Shown piece after piece: positions 1 to 7,427 of a stretch of DNA of 64,000 bases. A model generated the notes under the pieces. It searched no databases, was not told the DNA's origin, and was given only the letters and a program-made list of their open reading frames with translations. Numbering within the stretch: the stretch's first letter is position 1; the number at the start of each line of letters is the position of its first letter. The stretch covers positions 124,001 to 188,000 of the forward strand of contig NZ_VSZS01000065.1 of the NCBI RefSeq assembly GCF_008180155.1, in the 5' to 3' direction. The stretch is from Neoaquamicrobium microcysteis (GTDB lineage: Bacteria > Pseudomonadota > Alphaproteobacteria > Rhizobiales > Rhizobiaceae). Both the position numbers and the translations under genes were made by a program.

Positions 1-45
1 TTGGGTGGCTTTCCGGAACCCTCGGACACAAGGGGCGGCTGCAAG

Positions 46-942
46 ATGCGGACCATTGAAAAGATCGGCTTTATCGGCCTTGGTATCATGGGCAGGCACA
101 TGGCCGGGCATCTGCTCGAAACCGGCTTTGAATTGGTATCGTCCGACCACCGCAAGCAGCCGCCTGCAGAGCTGGTCGCCGCCGGTCTGGCCACGGTTTC
201 GGGCCATGCGGCCGTGGCGCGCGCATCCGGCGTCGTCATCATCATGGTGCCCGATACCCCCCAGGTCGAAGACGTTCTTTTCGGGCCGGGCGGGGTCGCC
301 GAGGGCCTGTCACCCGGCAAGCTGGTGATCGACATGAGCTCGATCTCGCCGATCGCGACGAGGGAGTTCGCGCAGCGCATCGAGGCGCTCGGCTGCACCT
401 ATCTCGACGCGCCGGTGTCGGGCGGCGAGGTGGGCGCGAAGGCTGCCTCGCTGACCATCATGGTCGGCGGGCCGGAAGCCGCCTTCGAGCGCGCACGGCC
501 CATCTTCGAGGCGATGGGAAAGAACGTCACGCTCGTAGGCGGCAACGGGGTCGGCCAGACCACCAAGGTCGCGAACCAGATCGTCGTCGCGCTGACCATC
601 GAGGCGGTGGCCGAGGCCCTGGTGTTCGCGTCCAAGGCGGGCGCAGACCCGGCAAAGGTCCGTCAGGCGTTGATGGGAGGGCTGGCCGCCTCGCGCATTC
701 TCGAGGTTCACGGCGAGCGGATGATCGCGCGCAGCTTCGATCCCGGCTTCAGGATCGAACTTCACCAGAAGGACCTGAACCTGGCGCTCGAAGGGGCAAG
801 GGCGCTCGGTGTGGCGCTGCCAAACACGGCGACGACGCAGCAGCTGTTCAACGCCTGCGCGGCCGATGGCGATGCGTCGCAGGACCATTCGGCGCTGGTG
901 CGCGCGCTGGAGCGCTTGGCCGGCCACGAAATCGGCGCGTAG
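46..942 (+). CDS. beta-hydroxyacid dehydrogenase (2-hydroxy-3-oxopropionate reductase-like)
   Basis: A 298-residue NAD(P)-dependent reductase of the 3-hydroxyisobutyrate/tartronate semialdehyde reductase family. The N-terminal Rossmann motif GLGIMG lies at residues 11-16, the substrate-binding signature DAPVSGG at about 121-127, and the probable catalytic lysine at about 174 (QTTKVANQ). Length is normal for the family. I start at the ATG at 46 because a purine-rich AGGGGCGGC lies just before it. The same frame stays open to a TTG at position 1, but that would add 15 residues before the conserved fold. The gene may belong to an operon that lies left of the window. Family assignment is firm. 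The exact substrate (tartronate semialdehyde, 3-hydroxyisobutyrate or another) cannot be read from sequence. Confidence 0.88.
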   Translation: MRTIEKIGFIGLGIMGRHMAGHLLETGFELVSSDHRKQPPAELVAAGLATVSGHAAVARASGVVIIMVPDTPQVEDVLFGPGGVAEGLSPGKLVIDMSSISPIATREFAQRIEALGCTYLDAPVSGGEVGAKAASLTIMVGGPEAAFERARPIFEAMGKNVTLVGGNGVGQTTKVANQIVVALTIEAVAEALVFASKAGADPAKVRQALMGGLAASRILEVHGERMIARSFDPGFRIELHQKDLNLALEGARALGVALPNTATTQQLFNACAADGDASQDHSALVRALERLAGHEIGA

Positions 943-1040
943 GCCAGGAGGCTTTCGTCAAAACGCCCCCTCCGGCGCTTCGCGCCACCTTACCCGTAAA
1001 CGGAGGAGGATCCCCGTTGCGGCAGTCCCCGACCTGGGTT

Positions 1041-1063
1041 CCTCCCCTGCGAAGCGCGGGAGG
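1041..1063. repeat. intergenic G+C-rich palindrome
   Basis: The gap between the dehydrogenase gene and rlmB holds a palindrome with arms CCTCCC (1041-1046) and GGGAGG (1058-1063), set in a purine-rich stretch. This resembles the short palindromic repeats found between rhizobial genes. I see no second copy in this window. It may also form the shared 3' hairpin of the two convergent genes. Confidence 0.35.
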
Positions 1064-1124
1064 GGAATCGCCGAAGGCGGTGGAGGGGGTGTGGGCGCAG
1101 AATGTCCGTCCGGGCGCGTAGGCC

Positions 1125-1940
1125 CTACCCGGCGAGGTACTTTCCCGCCGCATACATCGCCACGGCTGCCGCGTTCGACACGTTGAGCGATCGGATCGCG
1201 CCCGGCATGTCGAGGCGGGCGAGCGTGGTGACGGTGTCGCGCGTCTTCTGGCGCAGGCCCTTGCCCTCAGCGCCCAGAACCAGCGCGATCCGCTCGCCCG
1301 AAAAGCTCTTTTCGAGTTCGGCAGGCCCTTCGGAATCGAGCCCGATGGTCTGGAAGCCCGCCTCGTGCAGCTCGCCCAGCGCGTCGGCAAGGTTGCGCAC
1401 CTCGATATGGTCGATATGCTCCAGCGCGCCGGAGGCGGATTTGGCGAGCACGCCGGTCTCGGCCGGGCTGTGCCGCCCCGTGGTGATGAGCGCGCCCGCG
1501 CCGAAGGCCACCGCCGAGCGCATGATGGCGCCGACATTGTGCGGGTCGGTCACCTGGTCGAGAACCAGCACCAGCCGCGTGTCGGAAAGCGCCGACAGCG
1601 GCTTGGGCTTCAGCGGCTCGGCCTCCACCAGAACGCCCTGATGCACGGCATCGGTGCCGGCGATCCTGTCGATGTCGCGCGGCTCGACGATCTCGGCGGG
1701 GAAGGGGAACGACAGCGGCTCGGAAAGCTCCAGCCGCGCCAGCGCGTTGCGCGTCACCAGCATGCGGCGCAGGCGGCGCGCCGGGTTGTCGAGCGCGGCG
1801 CGAACCGTGTGCAGCCCGTAGAGCTGCACCAGCCCGTCGCCGGGCCGCTCGCCCTCCTGATGCACGCGGTCGCGATGCGCGCGGCGCAGGCGCGCATAGT
1901 GGGTGTCTTTGGGCGTTCCGGACTTGGGGTCTTTCTTCAT
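1125..1940 (-). CDS. rlmB: 23S rRNA (guanosine-2'-O-)-methyltransferase RlmB
   Basis: A 271-residue SpoU/TrmH-family ribose methyltransferase, which methylates G2251 of 23S rRNA using S-adenosylmethionine. All three SpoU motifs are present: the asparagine-arginine motif (DPHNVGAIMRSA), the ALVLGAEGKGL motif, and the C-terminal RSLNVSNAAAVA motif of the trefoil knot. The N-terminal substrate-binding domain starts around LYGLHTVRAAL, after a basic lead of about 30 residues. The ATG at 1940 is chosen because it opens directly into this lysine/arginine-rich lead. The frame stays open upstream, but only across the tRNA genes. The gene is divergent from tRNA-Tyr, about 200 bp away. Confidence 0.93.
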   Translation of the reverse strand: MKKDPKSGTPKDTHYARLRRAHRDRVHQEGERPGDGLVQLYGLHTVRAALDNPARRLRRMLVTRNALARLELSEPLSFPFPAEIVEPRDIDRIAGTDAVHQGVLVEAEPLKPKPLSALSDTRLVLVLDQVTDPHNVGAIMRSAVAFGAGALITTGRHSPAETGVLAKSASGALEHIDHIEVRNLADALGELHEAGFQTIGLDSEGPAELEKSFSGERIALVLGAEGKGLRQKTRDTVTTLARLDMPGAIRSLNVSNAAAVAMYAAGKYLAG

Positions 1941-2113
1941 GGCGTCTCTATAGCGGTGCTGCCGGGGCTTGCATACGGGCAGCGAACGGCACGCGAAAAT
2001 TCGTCTGGAATTTGCCGCCCGCGCCGGTTGACAGCCGGGACCCATACCGCCATAAGGCGCTTCGCGGATTTTCGACGGCGGTCGCAAGACCTTCAACGAC
2101 GATCCCGCATGTG

Positions 2114-2167
2114 CCACGTCGCATGGCTCCGGCGCAGAACGGAGGGATGCCCGAGTGGTTAAAGGGG
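2114..2167 (+). repeat. 54-bp direct repeat, copy A (upstream and 5' part of tRNA-Tyr)
   Basis: This segment covers 27 bp upstream of tRNA-Tyr plus the first 27 bases of the tRNA, through the D arm. It aligns without gaps to 21101-21154 with 46 of 54 positions identical, the first 22 without a mismatch. Mismatches fall at 2136, 2140-2142, 2144, 2151, 2157 and 2159. Copy A belongs to an intact tRNA gene, so copy B is taken as the derived one. Confidence 0.85.
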
Positions 2168-2225
2168 ACGGACTGTAAATCCGTTGGCTATGCCTACGTT
2201 GGTTCAAATCCAACTCCCTCCACCA
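2141..2225 (+). tRNA. tRNA-Tyr (GTA anticodon)
   Basis: An 85-base class II tRNA with a long variable arm. The acceptor arms GGAGGGA (2141-2147) and TCCCTCC (2215-2221) pair fully. The anticodon GTA is at 2175-2177, the T loop TTCAAAT follows, and CCA is encoded at 2223-2225. It is directly followed by tRNA-Gly. Confidence 0.97.
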
Positions 2226-2249
2226 CTGCGCATCGGAGCCATGGCTCAG

Positions 2250-2323
2250 GCGGGTATAGCTCAATGGTAGAGCAGCAGCCTTCCAAGCTGAATATGCGGG
2301 TTCGATTCCCGCTACCCGCTCCA
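2250..2323 (+). tRNA. tRNA-Gly (TCC anticodon)
   Basis: A 74-base tRNA. Acceptor arms GCGGGTA (2250-2256) and TACCCGC (2313-2319) pair fully. The D arm is GCTC/GAGC, the anticodon TCC is at 2282-2284, and CCA is encoded at 2321-2323. The outermost anticodon-stem pair is a G/A mismatch (2275 with 2291). It lies 24 bp after tRNA-Tyr and is probably co-transcribed with it. Confidence 0.97.
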
Positions 2324-2739
2324 GATTTCCAAGGACAGAGCATCAGGATGCCGGGGCTGCGCATCTGCTGCGTGTAGTTGGCTGCTGGCAGCTTTCGACG
2401 CCATTTTTGCCGTTCCAAGACGCTCCTTTGCAATCATTAAAGCTGACGTCGCGAACAAGACTATGGCGACGAATTTGAGTGGAACGCGACATTCCGATCG
2501 TGTCAGCGAGCCACTGCGGGGCACCAACAGTATCGCCTTCAACGATGTCGTCGACCGAAATCTACACATCCGCTTCCGGAATGCCGGCCGGAAAAACGCG
2601 GTCGATCGGCATGTTCCGGGAGTCATGGGGGCTGCCAATTCTCACGAGACGGCGGACAAACATGAGCGCCCTAAAACCTCGCGGCTGGCGAGAAAATCCC
2701 ATGGGCGCAGTATCTGCAATCGGTAGAGCTGTTCTGACC
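2324..2739. other. 416 bp with no supported gene, possible decayed DNA
   Basis: Between tRNA-Gly and the end of the DUF6602-like gene no frame has convincing coding character. Short open frames of 80-130 codons exist on both strands, but none has a good ribosome binding site or a recognisable domain. On the minus strand a stretch around 2500-2640 reads like a protein fragment (DIVEGDTVGAPQWLAD) broken by a stop, consistent with a degraded gene of unknown family. Its position next to a tRNA pair suggests an old insertion. Confidence 0.4.
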
Positions 2740-3468
2740 TTATTTATGGTCCGTAATTTCGCAGGCGTACTTCCAGATGCTCTCTGCGACGGTGAAATTG
2801 CGAGTAATCTCATCATGCAGTTGGGCAATGAAGTAAAAGAAGCTGGATTCATCCTGGTTGCAGACCCACCTGTTGGGTGAGGTCTGAACTGCGAAGATGT
2901 TTGAGTCGAGCACCGCCACAGCCTTCAAGCAGTTGTTCTTAGGAAGCGCATCTAATTTTTCCCCAAGCGATTCTAGAGTTTGCGCTCCGCTATAGGAGAG
3001 GACAAAAAACGGTACACTTCCGGAGTGTGCGTTCACCTGGAAAAAGCCAGTGGGGTCGGATTTCACAGGGTCAAGCTTATCGATCTCTGAGGTGACCTGC
3101 TTCCATTGGGCAGAAAGATTGGATTTCACCGAGATTGCTGCAGAGACCATTTCCGCCAGATACAGCCGCTCGCTGCTTCCCGCTTGCGCGGGGAAGCTGA
3201 TTGAGTGGAACTTCTCAACGATAATGTCCAGCTGGCCCGATTTCCGACCTTCGGAGTCAGTTACGAAACCTCCAGCAAAGCGAAACGGCTTGGGATATGC
3301 GGCCTCGAGGTAGTTCCGAATGAAGACTTCACGTTCGTTCCCAATCACCTCATTCGGCGAACCACTTCCTGCCTTATGAGCCGCCAGAAGCCCATCCTTG
3401 ACCGCCGACACTCTCGTGAAAAGCGGCTCAATCTTCCTCGGCATACCAAGCTGAATAGTCTTACCCAA
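2740..3468 (-). CDS. DUF6602-like protein, probable PD-(D/E)XK nuclease fold
   Basis: A 242-residue protein resembling DUF6602 proteins, which are found near mobile and defence genes. It shows the usual layout: an early acidic helix (NEREVFIRNYL), a glycine-rich strand (FRFAGGFVTDSEG), then GQLDIIVE and AAISVKSNL. The last two correspond to the D and (D/E)xK strands of restriction-type nucleases. Here the expected glutamate before xK is serine (SVK), so catalytic activity is doubtful. The start is TTG at 3468, chosen for the strong AGGAGGGG just upstream; an in-frame ATG at 3447 is the alternative. Its base composition is clearly lower in G+C than its neighbours, which with the tRNA nearby suggests horizontal transfer. 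Existence of the gene is fairly sure; function is unknown. Confidence 0.72.
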   Translation of the reverse strand: MGKTIQLGMPRKIEPLFTRVSAVKDGLLAAHKAGSGSPNEVIGNEREVFIRNYLEAAYPKPFRFAGGFVTDSEGRKSGQLDIIVEKFHSISFPAQAGSSERLYLAEMVSAAISVKSNLSAQWKQVTSEIDKLDPVKSDPTGFFQVNAHSGSVPFFVLSYSGAQTLESLGEKLDALPKNNCLKAVAVLDSNIFAVQTSPNRWVCNQDESSFFYFIAQLHDEITRNFTVAESIWKYACEITDHK

Positions 3469-3798
3469 TGTCCCCTCCTGCTTTGAGCAAATCGTTATCA
3501 GTTCGGAAGAAATTGAGCTAGTCAGCTAATCTTGCCGCCGCATCCAATGCGAGGCCACCTCTGCGGCAACATGCTGGTTCGTGCCCGCTTCGCCGATACC
3601 GAAAAGCGTCAGCTTTCTGATCTTGCCAGATGAAAGCTGCCAGTGTGGAATCCACTCCAAAATCCCCGTCCCCGTATCGCGCCCGGTCGCGGCCATTCAA
3701 ATCCCGTTGTCAGCATAAGTCAGCAGCGTGCCGAAAATCCTGTCCACCTCGCTCCGCACCTGCCGGACAATGCCCGCCAGACAACGGAGCGACGGCAA
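3469..3798. other. 330 bp, promoter region of the DUF6602-like gene plus unrecognised DNA
   Basis: The left part contains the ribosome binding site and presumably the promoter of the DUF6602-like gene. On the minus strand around 3530-3660 a short frame reads like the C-terminal end of a protein (FGIGEAGTNQHVAAEV). I cannot assign it to a family and see no start, so it may be a gene remnant. Confidence 0.35.
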
Positions 3799-4245
3799 AT
3801 GGACTGGAACGATGCACTGGAGGAGGAGCGGGAAGCGCTCGGCCGCATCGTCGCCCTTCTCTGCGCGCTTGCGGTTCTGGCAGAGCGCGCCGCCGGGCGG
3901 TCGCCCGTCGTCCGCAGCCTCGTTTTGTGGTTGCTGCGGCAGGCCGAGGTCGTGGCGCACGATTTCGTCGAAGGCGACGCGCCATGCGGGGCGATGCAGG
4001 TCGTGGCTGCGGGCACAGGTCCGGCGGAGGCCATGAGGCTCGCGGCCAGCCTTCGCGCGCTGGCCCGGCAACTGGACAGGCAGGCAAGGCTGCTTGTCGC
4101 ATCATGCAGGCTGGCCAGCGCCGAGCCCGCCGTATCGCCGTGCGTCTGTATGCCGGCGCTGCGCGATGCGCTCGATTCCCTGCTCAGGCTCGCGGCGGTG
4201 GCGCTTGGCGCACCGCATCTCAGCCCCGCGCCCGACACGTCGTGA
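3799..4245 (+). CDS. hypothetical alpha-helical protein
   Basis: A 148-residue protein that I do not recognise. It begins with an acidic segment (MDWNDALEEERE), then has two alanine/leucine-rich hydrophobic helices at about residues 15-30 and 35-48. The rest is rich in alanine, leucine and arginine and looks helical, with several cysteines near the C terminus. The ATG at 3799 follows a GGAGCGACGG ribosome binding site; the frame runs open upstream to 3643 without a better start. There are no close neighbours in the same direction. It could be a small membrane-associated or helical-bundle protein. Codon usage matches the chromosome, unlike the preceding gene. Confidence 0.6.
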   Translation: MDWNDALEEEREALGRIVALLCALAVLAERAAGRSPVVRSLVLWLLRQAEVVAHDFVEGDAPCGAMQVVAAGTGPAEAMRLAASLRALARQLDRQARLLVASCRLASAEPAVSPCVCMPALRDALDSLLRLAAVALGAPHLSPAPDTS

Positions 4246-4381
4246 CCGGCCGGTTCGCTTTCCAGCCCATCGCCGCCTCTCCGGTTCGGCGGCTGAACAA
4301 TCTCAGACCCATTCCCCCTTCATGGTCACGCTTGAAGGGGCGTATCCTCCGTTGAGGAATTGGTGTCCGGGAGCGGGGCGC

Positions 4382-5512
4382 TCACCATTCACCGCGCGCC
4401 TCGATCTCCCAGATGTCGACCACCGTCCCGTCGCGCACCACGTGAAGCCAGCGATGCAGGTTCAGCGCGGTGTCGCAGTGCGGCGGCACGATGAGGACGC
4501 GGTCTCCCAGGCGGGGCAGGGTTTCGGAGCCTTCGGCGGGGTACAGGAAGCCGAACTCGTCGCCTGCGATCTCATAGCGCAGCGCCGACCGCACGACGCG
4601 CGGCGCCGGCCCATCGGTGGGGATCGCCTTCATGCCGGCGTCGATGGTCACGCGGTCCGGCTGGGCGGCGTTGATCACGGTCGACGCGACGAACAGGGCA
4701 GGGCGGAACCCGGCGGTACCGTCCCCCGCCAGATCCTCCTTTTCGTAGGCCGCGTCGATGAAGGGGAACGAACCCGGCTGCAGTTCGGTGAAGATGCAGC
4801 TCGACGCATCGCTCGTCGCCGTGCCGGTGCCGCCGCCCGTCACGATTTCGGGGGGCAGCCCGGCCCGGCGCAGCTCCGCCACCATGGCCGAGAGGCGCTG
4901 CAGCTGCTCGCGCGCCAGCGTGTCGCGACGCGCATGGTCGGCCACCCCCTGCAGATGGCCGTAATAGGCCTGGATGCCGCCGAAGCGCAGCCCCGGAAGG
5001 TCGTTCACGCGCATCGCAAGCGCGACGAGATCGGCCTCGGTGCCGACACCGGTGCGCCGCTGGCCGACATCGACGTCGACCAGCACGGGAATGACCAGCC
5101 CGGCGGCGACGCTCTCTCGCGACAGTGCCTCGGCGGCTGTGGGATGGTCGACGACCAGGACCACCTTGCGCCACCCGGCAAGACCGACCAGCCGCTCGAT
5201 GGAGGACTGCTGGACGAGCGGCGTCGTCACCAGCAGGTCGTCGAGCCCGGCGCCCGCCATCGTCTCGGCCTCGAACACCGTCGCACAGGCGATGCCTTCG
5301 GCTCCGGCCGTCACCAGCGCCTTGGCCACGGCGGTCGACTTCGGCCCCTTCACGTGCGGCCGCAACCGGCATTGGCCGCTGCGCGCGATCGTCACCATGC
5401 GCGCCACATTGACCTCGAAGCATTCGAGGTCGAGCACGAGCGCAGGGGTGTGGAGCCGGTCGGCAGACCGGCTCGCGCCGACAAGCGAGGCGTTCCAGGC
5501 AGGCGGCATCAT
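4382..5512 (-). CDS. D-threonine aldolase / D-serine dehydratase-like PLP enzyme
   Basis: A 376-residue alanine-racemase-fold enzyme of the DSD1/D-threonine aldolase family. The PLP lysine is K55 in RPHVKGPK, equivalent to the family motif RPHxKTHK. Near the C terminus PPHCDTALNL provides a possible metal site. From memory of the family, H-x-D here matches D-threonine aldolases, whereas H-x-C marks D-serine dehydratases. So D-threonine aldolase (giving glycine plus an aldehyde) or a related D-3-hydroxyamino acid enzyme is favoured. The ATG at 5512 has GGAG six bases upstream; a 14-residue extension is possible. It is divergent from dadA across a 189-bp A+T-rich region, suggesting shared control and a role in D-amino acid use. 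Confidence 0.8.
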   Translation of the reverse strand: MMPPAWNASLVGASRSADRLHTPALVLDLECFEVNVARMVTIARSGQCRLRPHVKGPKSTAVAKALVTAGAEGIACATVFEAETMAGAGLDDLLVTTPLVQQSSIERLVGLAGWRKVVLVVDHPTAAEALSRESVAAGLVIPVLVDVDVGQRRTGVGTEADLVALAMRVNDLPGLRFGGIQAYYGHLQGVADHARRDTLAREQLQRLSAMVAELRRAGLPPEIVTGGGTGTATSDASSCIFTELQPGSFPFIDAAYEKEDLAGDGTAGFRPALFVASTVINAAQPDRVTIDAGMKAIPTDGPAPRVVRSALRYEIAGDEFGFLYPAEGSETLPRLGDRVLIVPPHCDTALNLHRWLHVVRDGTVVDIWEIEARGEW

Positions 5513-5608
5513 GGCGGTCTCCGTCGCGATGGCAGTCCCGCAATCTCCTTCCAATCTGGAGGTAATGTCAATCTAAGTATATGAATTTGCTTTTCTTATT
5601 GGTACCGG

Positions 5609-5621
5609 TTTGAAATTCAAA
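5609..5621. promoter_or_regulatory. palindrome in the divergent aldolase/dadA promoter region
   Basis: TTTGAA, A, TTCAAA form a perfect 13-base dyad at 5609-5621 inside an unusually A+T-rich stretch between two divergent genes. GGTACC, a second perfect palindrome, lies at 5601-5606. The position fits an operator serving both genes. No regulator can be assigned from sequence; the LysR gene at 7428-8336 is one candidate. Confidence 0.4.
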
Positions 5622-5701
5622 TTTGTCTTGGGCGTCAGCCTCACCTAGCGTCTGCCGCGGCTTGCGACCGAGGTCGAAGCCTCCCGGCGAGGACAAGGGC
5701 G

Positions 5702-6964
5702 ATGCACATTCTGGTGATCGGCGCAGGCATCGTGGGAACGATGACCGCCTACGAGCTGCATCGCGACGGCCACGAGGTCACGGTGGTCGACGCTGCGGGC
5801 AATGTCGCCGAGCGCGCGAGCTTCGCCAATGGCGGCGTTGTCGGTGCCAGCCAGGTCGAGCCGTGGGCAGCGCCCGGCATGCCCCTGAAGCTGCTGTCCT
5901 GGCTCGGCCGCGACGACGCGCCGCTGCTCGTGCGGCTTTCGCAGCTGCCGAACCTGCCGCGCTGGGGGCTCCACTTCCTCAAGGCGTGTAGCGCGGAGGC
6001 GTATCGCGACAGCACGATCGCCAGCCTGCGGCTCGCCATGCTCAGCATCGACAGGCTGGAGGCGATCGCATCCGAGCACAACATCGCGTTCTCACGAGCG
6101 AAAGGGGCGATGCTGAAAATCTATTCCGACGCCGAGGCGTTCAGGAAGGCGGGGCGTTTGGTGGAAGGACTTGCCGGCGCCGGGTTTCCCGCGCAGGTCG
6201 TGAGCCGTGACGAGGCCGTGGCGCTCGAGCCGGCGCTGGCCGGGGCAGGCGGGACACTGGCGGGCGCCGTGAGCTATCCACGCGACCTGGCCGGGCTCTG
6301 CCGCGACTTCGCCCGCGCGATAGCGAAGCTGCTGCAGGCGAGCGGGGTCACCTTCAGGCTGAACGCGAAGGTCGACGGTTTCCGCACCGCGCCCGGGCGG
6401 GTGGAGGCCGTGCGCATCGACGGCCGCGAAGAGGTCTATGACGCCGTGGTCGCCGCGACGGGATCGTGGACCGGCGGGCTTCTCGCTCCCCTGGGTATAC
6501 GGCCAATGGTCATCCCCACGAAAGGCCTGTCGATCACTGTGCCGGCGCGCCGCTGGCCGGGCGCCATAACCGGCGCGATCATGGATACCTCGCGCATCTT
6601 CGGCCTCATCAGGCTGGGCGACAGCCTGCGCATATCGGGCTCTGCGGAGATCACGGGCTTCGACGACCGCCCAGACCCCAGGCGTTGGCGGGCGATCGCC
6701 GCGAACGTCGTGCGCCTGTTCCCCGCGATGGAGGACTGCCTCGCCGACGGCGAGCCCTTCGTGTGGGCGGGCCTGCGCCCGACCACGCCGGACGGCCGAC
6801 CAGTCATCGGCGCGACGCCCTTCGCCAACCTTTACGTCAACACGGGTCACGGCCCGCAGGGCTGGACCGGCGCCTGCGGGTCGGCGCGCCTGCTTGTCGA
6901 CATCATCGCCCGGCGCGATCCGCCGGTCCCACCCGAGCCTTTCGCGCTCGCTCGTTTCCGGTAG
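5702..6964 (+). CDS. dadA: D-amino acid dehydrogenase (DadA family, FAD-dependent)
   Basis: A 420-residue DAO-superfamily flavoprotein that oxidises D-amino acids to 2-oxo acids through an imine, normally passing electrons to the respiratory chain at the membrane. The N-terminal FAD motif IGAGIVG is at residues 6-12, followed by the acidic end of the second strand (VVDA). The C-terminal NTGHGPQGWTGACGS motif is the typical FAD-contacting end of DadA. Length is normal. The ATG at 5702 follows a GCGAGGACAAGG site. It is divergent from the D-threonine aldolase-like gene and followed 18 bp later by a RidA-family gene, which fits because DadA releases reactive imines. Substrate specificity is not readable. 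Confidence 0.85.
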   Translation: MHILVIGAGIVGTMTAYELHRDGHEVTVVDAAGNVAERASFANGGVVGASQVEPWAAPGMPLKLLSWLGRDDAPLLVRLSQLPNLPRWGLHFLKACSAEAYRDSTIASLRLAMLSIDRLEAIASEHNIAFSRAKGAMLKIYSDAEAFRKAGRLVEGLAGAGFPAQVVSRDEAVALEPALAGAGGTLAGAVSYPRDLAGLCRDFARAIAKLLQASGVTFRLNAKVDGFRTAPGRVEAVRIDGREEVYDAVVAATGSWTGGLLAPLGIRPMVIPTKGLSITVPARRWPGAITGAIMDTSRIFGLIRLGDSLRISGSAEITGFDDRPDPRRWRAIAANVVRLFPAMEDCLADGEPFVWAGLRPTTPDGRPVIGATPFANLYVNTGHGPQGWTGACGSARLLVDIIARRDPPVPPEPFALARFR

Positions 6965-6982
6965 ACCCCTGAGGAGGACCCC

Positions 6983-7420
6983 ATGGCCACATCCGACGTC
7001 GAATTCTTCGGCTTTCCCGGCAACGCCCCGGTGCCGATCTCGCTGGCCGTGCGCGCCGGGGATTTCGTCATCGTCTCGGGCATCAGCGATCATTATTTCG
7101 GCCGCGACAGCGTGGTCTATGACGAGGACGGCGAGATGATCGACGATGGATCGGGCGCGCAGCATCGCTCGATCGAAGAGCAGACGCGCGGCACGCTGGA
7201 AGAGCTCGGTCGCATCCTTGCTTGCGCCGGCTGCAACCTTGACGACGTGATCGACATGATCGTCTGGCTCAAGGAGCCGCAGGATTTCTGGGGTTTCAAC
7301 GACGTCTACAAGCAGTTCTTCACCACGACGCAGCCCACCCGTGCCGTGTTGCGCAACGACTTCATGTTCGTGACCCGGATCGAAATCAAGGCGACGGCCT
7401 ACAAGCCGCTGCGCGACTGA
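6983..7420 (+). CDS. RidA/YjgF family protein (probable imine deaminase)
   Basis: A 145-residue Rid-family protein. These trimeric cytosolic proteins hydrolyse enamines and imines from PLP or flavin enzymes to ketones and ammonia. The conserved C-terminal arginine motif is present (PTRAVLRNDF), followed by the usual strand (RIEIKATAY). AGDFVIVSG matches the N-terminal strand. The ATG at 6983 has TGAGGAGG upstream. It sits 18 bp after dadA, almost certainly in the same transcript, so its likely task is to clear the DadA imine product. It differs from canonical RidA by an inserted acidic loop (YDEDGEMIDDGSG), placing it in another Rid subfamily. Confidence 0.85.
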   Translation: MATSDVEFFGFPGNAPVPISLAVRAGDFVIVSGISDHYFGRDSVVYDEDGEMIDDGSGAQHRSIEEQTRGTLEELGRILACAGCNLDDVIDMIVWLKEPQDFWGFNDVYKQFFTTTQPTRAVLRNDFMFVTRIEIKATAYKPLRD

Positions 7421-7427
7421 GAGCCGG

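Noticed and set aside
1941-2264. N-terminal extension of rlmB across the tRNA genes
   Set aside because: The extra 108 residues are encoded by the complement of tRNA-Tyr and its upstream region, so they are not a protein domain.
2300-2323. tRNA-Gly 3' end as attachment site of the low-G+C patch
   Set aside because: By eye I found no second copy of the tRNA-Gly 3' end in the window; the only clear repeat involves the tRNA-Tyr 5' region.
2463-2880. Small plus-strand open frames after tRNA-Gly
   Set aside because: No ribosome binding site, no conserved motif, and overlap with the better-supported minus-strand gene.
3518-3700. 60-codon minus-strand frame
   Set aside because: Too short, no start signal, no domain. 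A different frame of the same stretch looks more protein-like but lacks a start.
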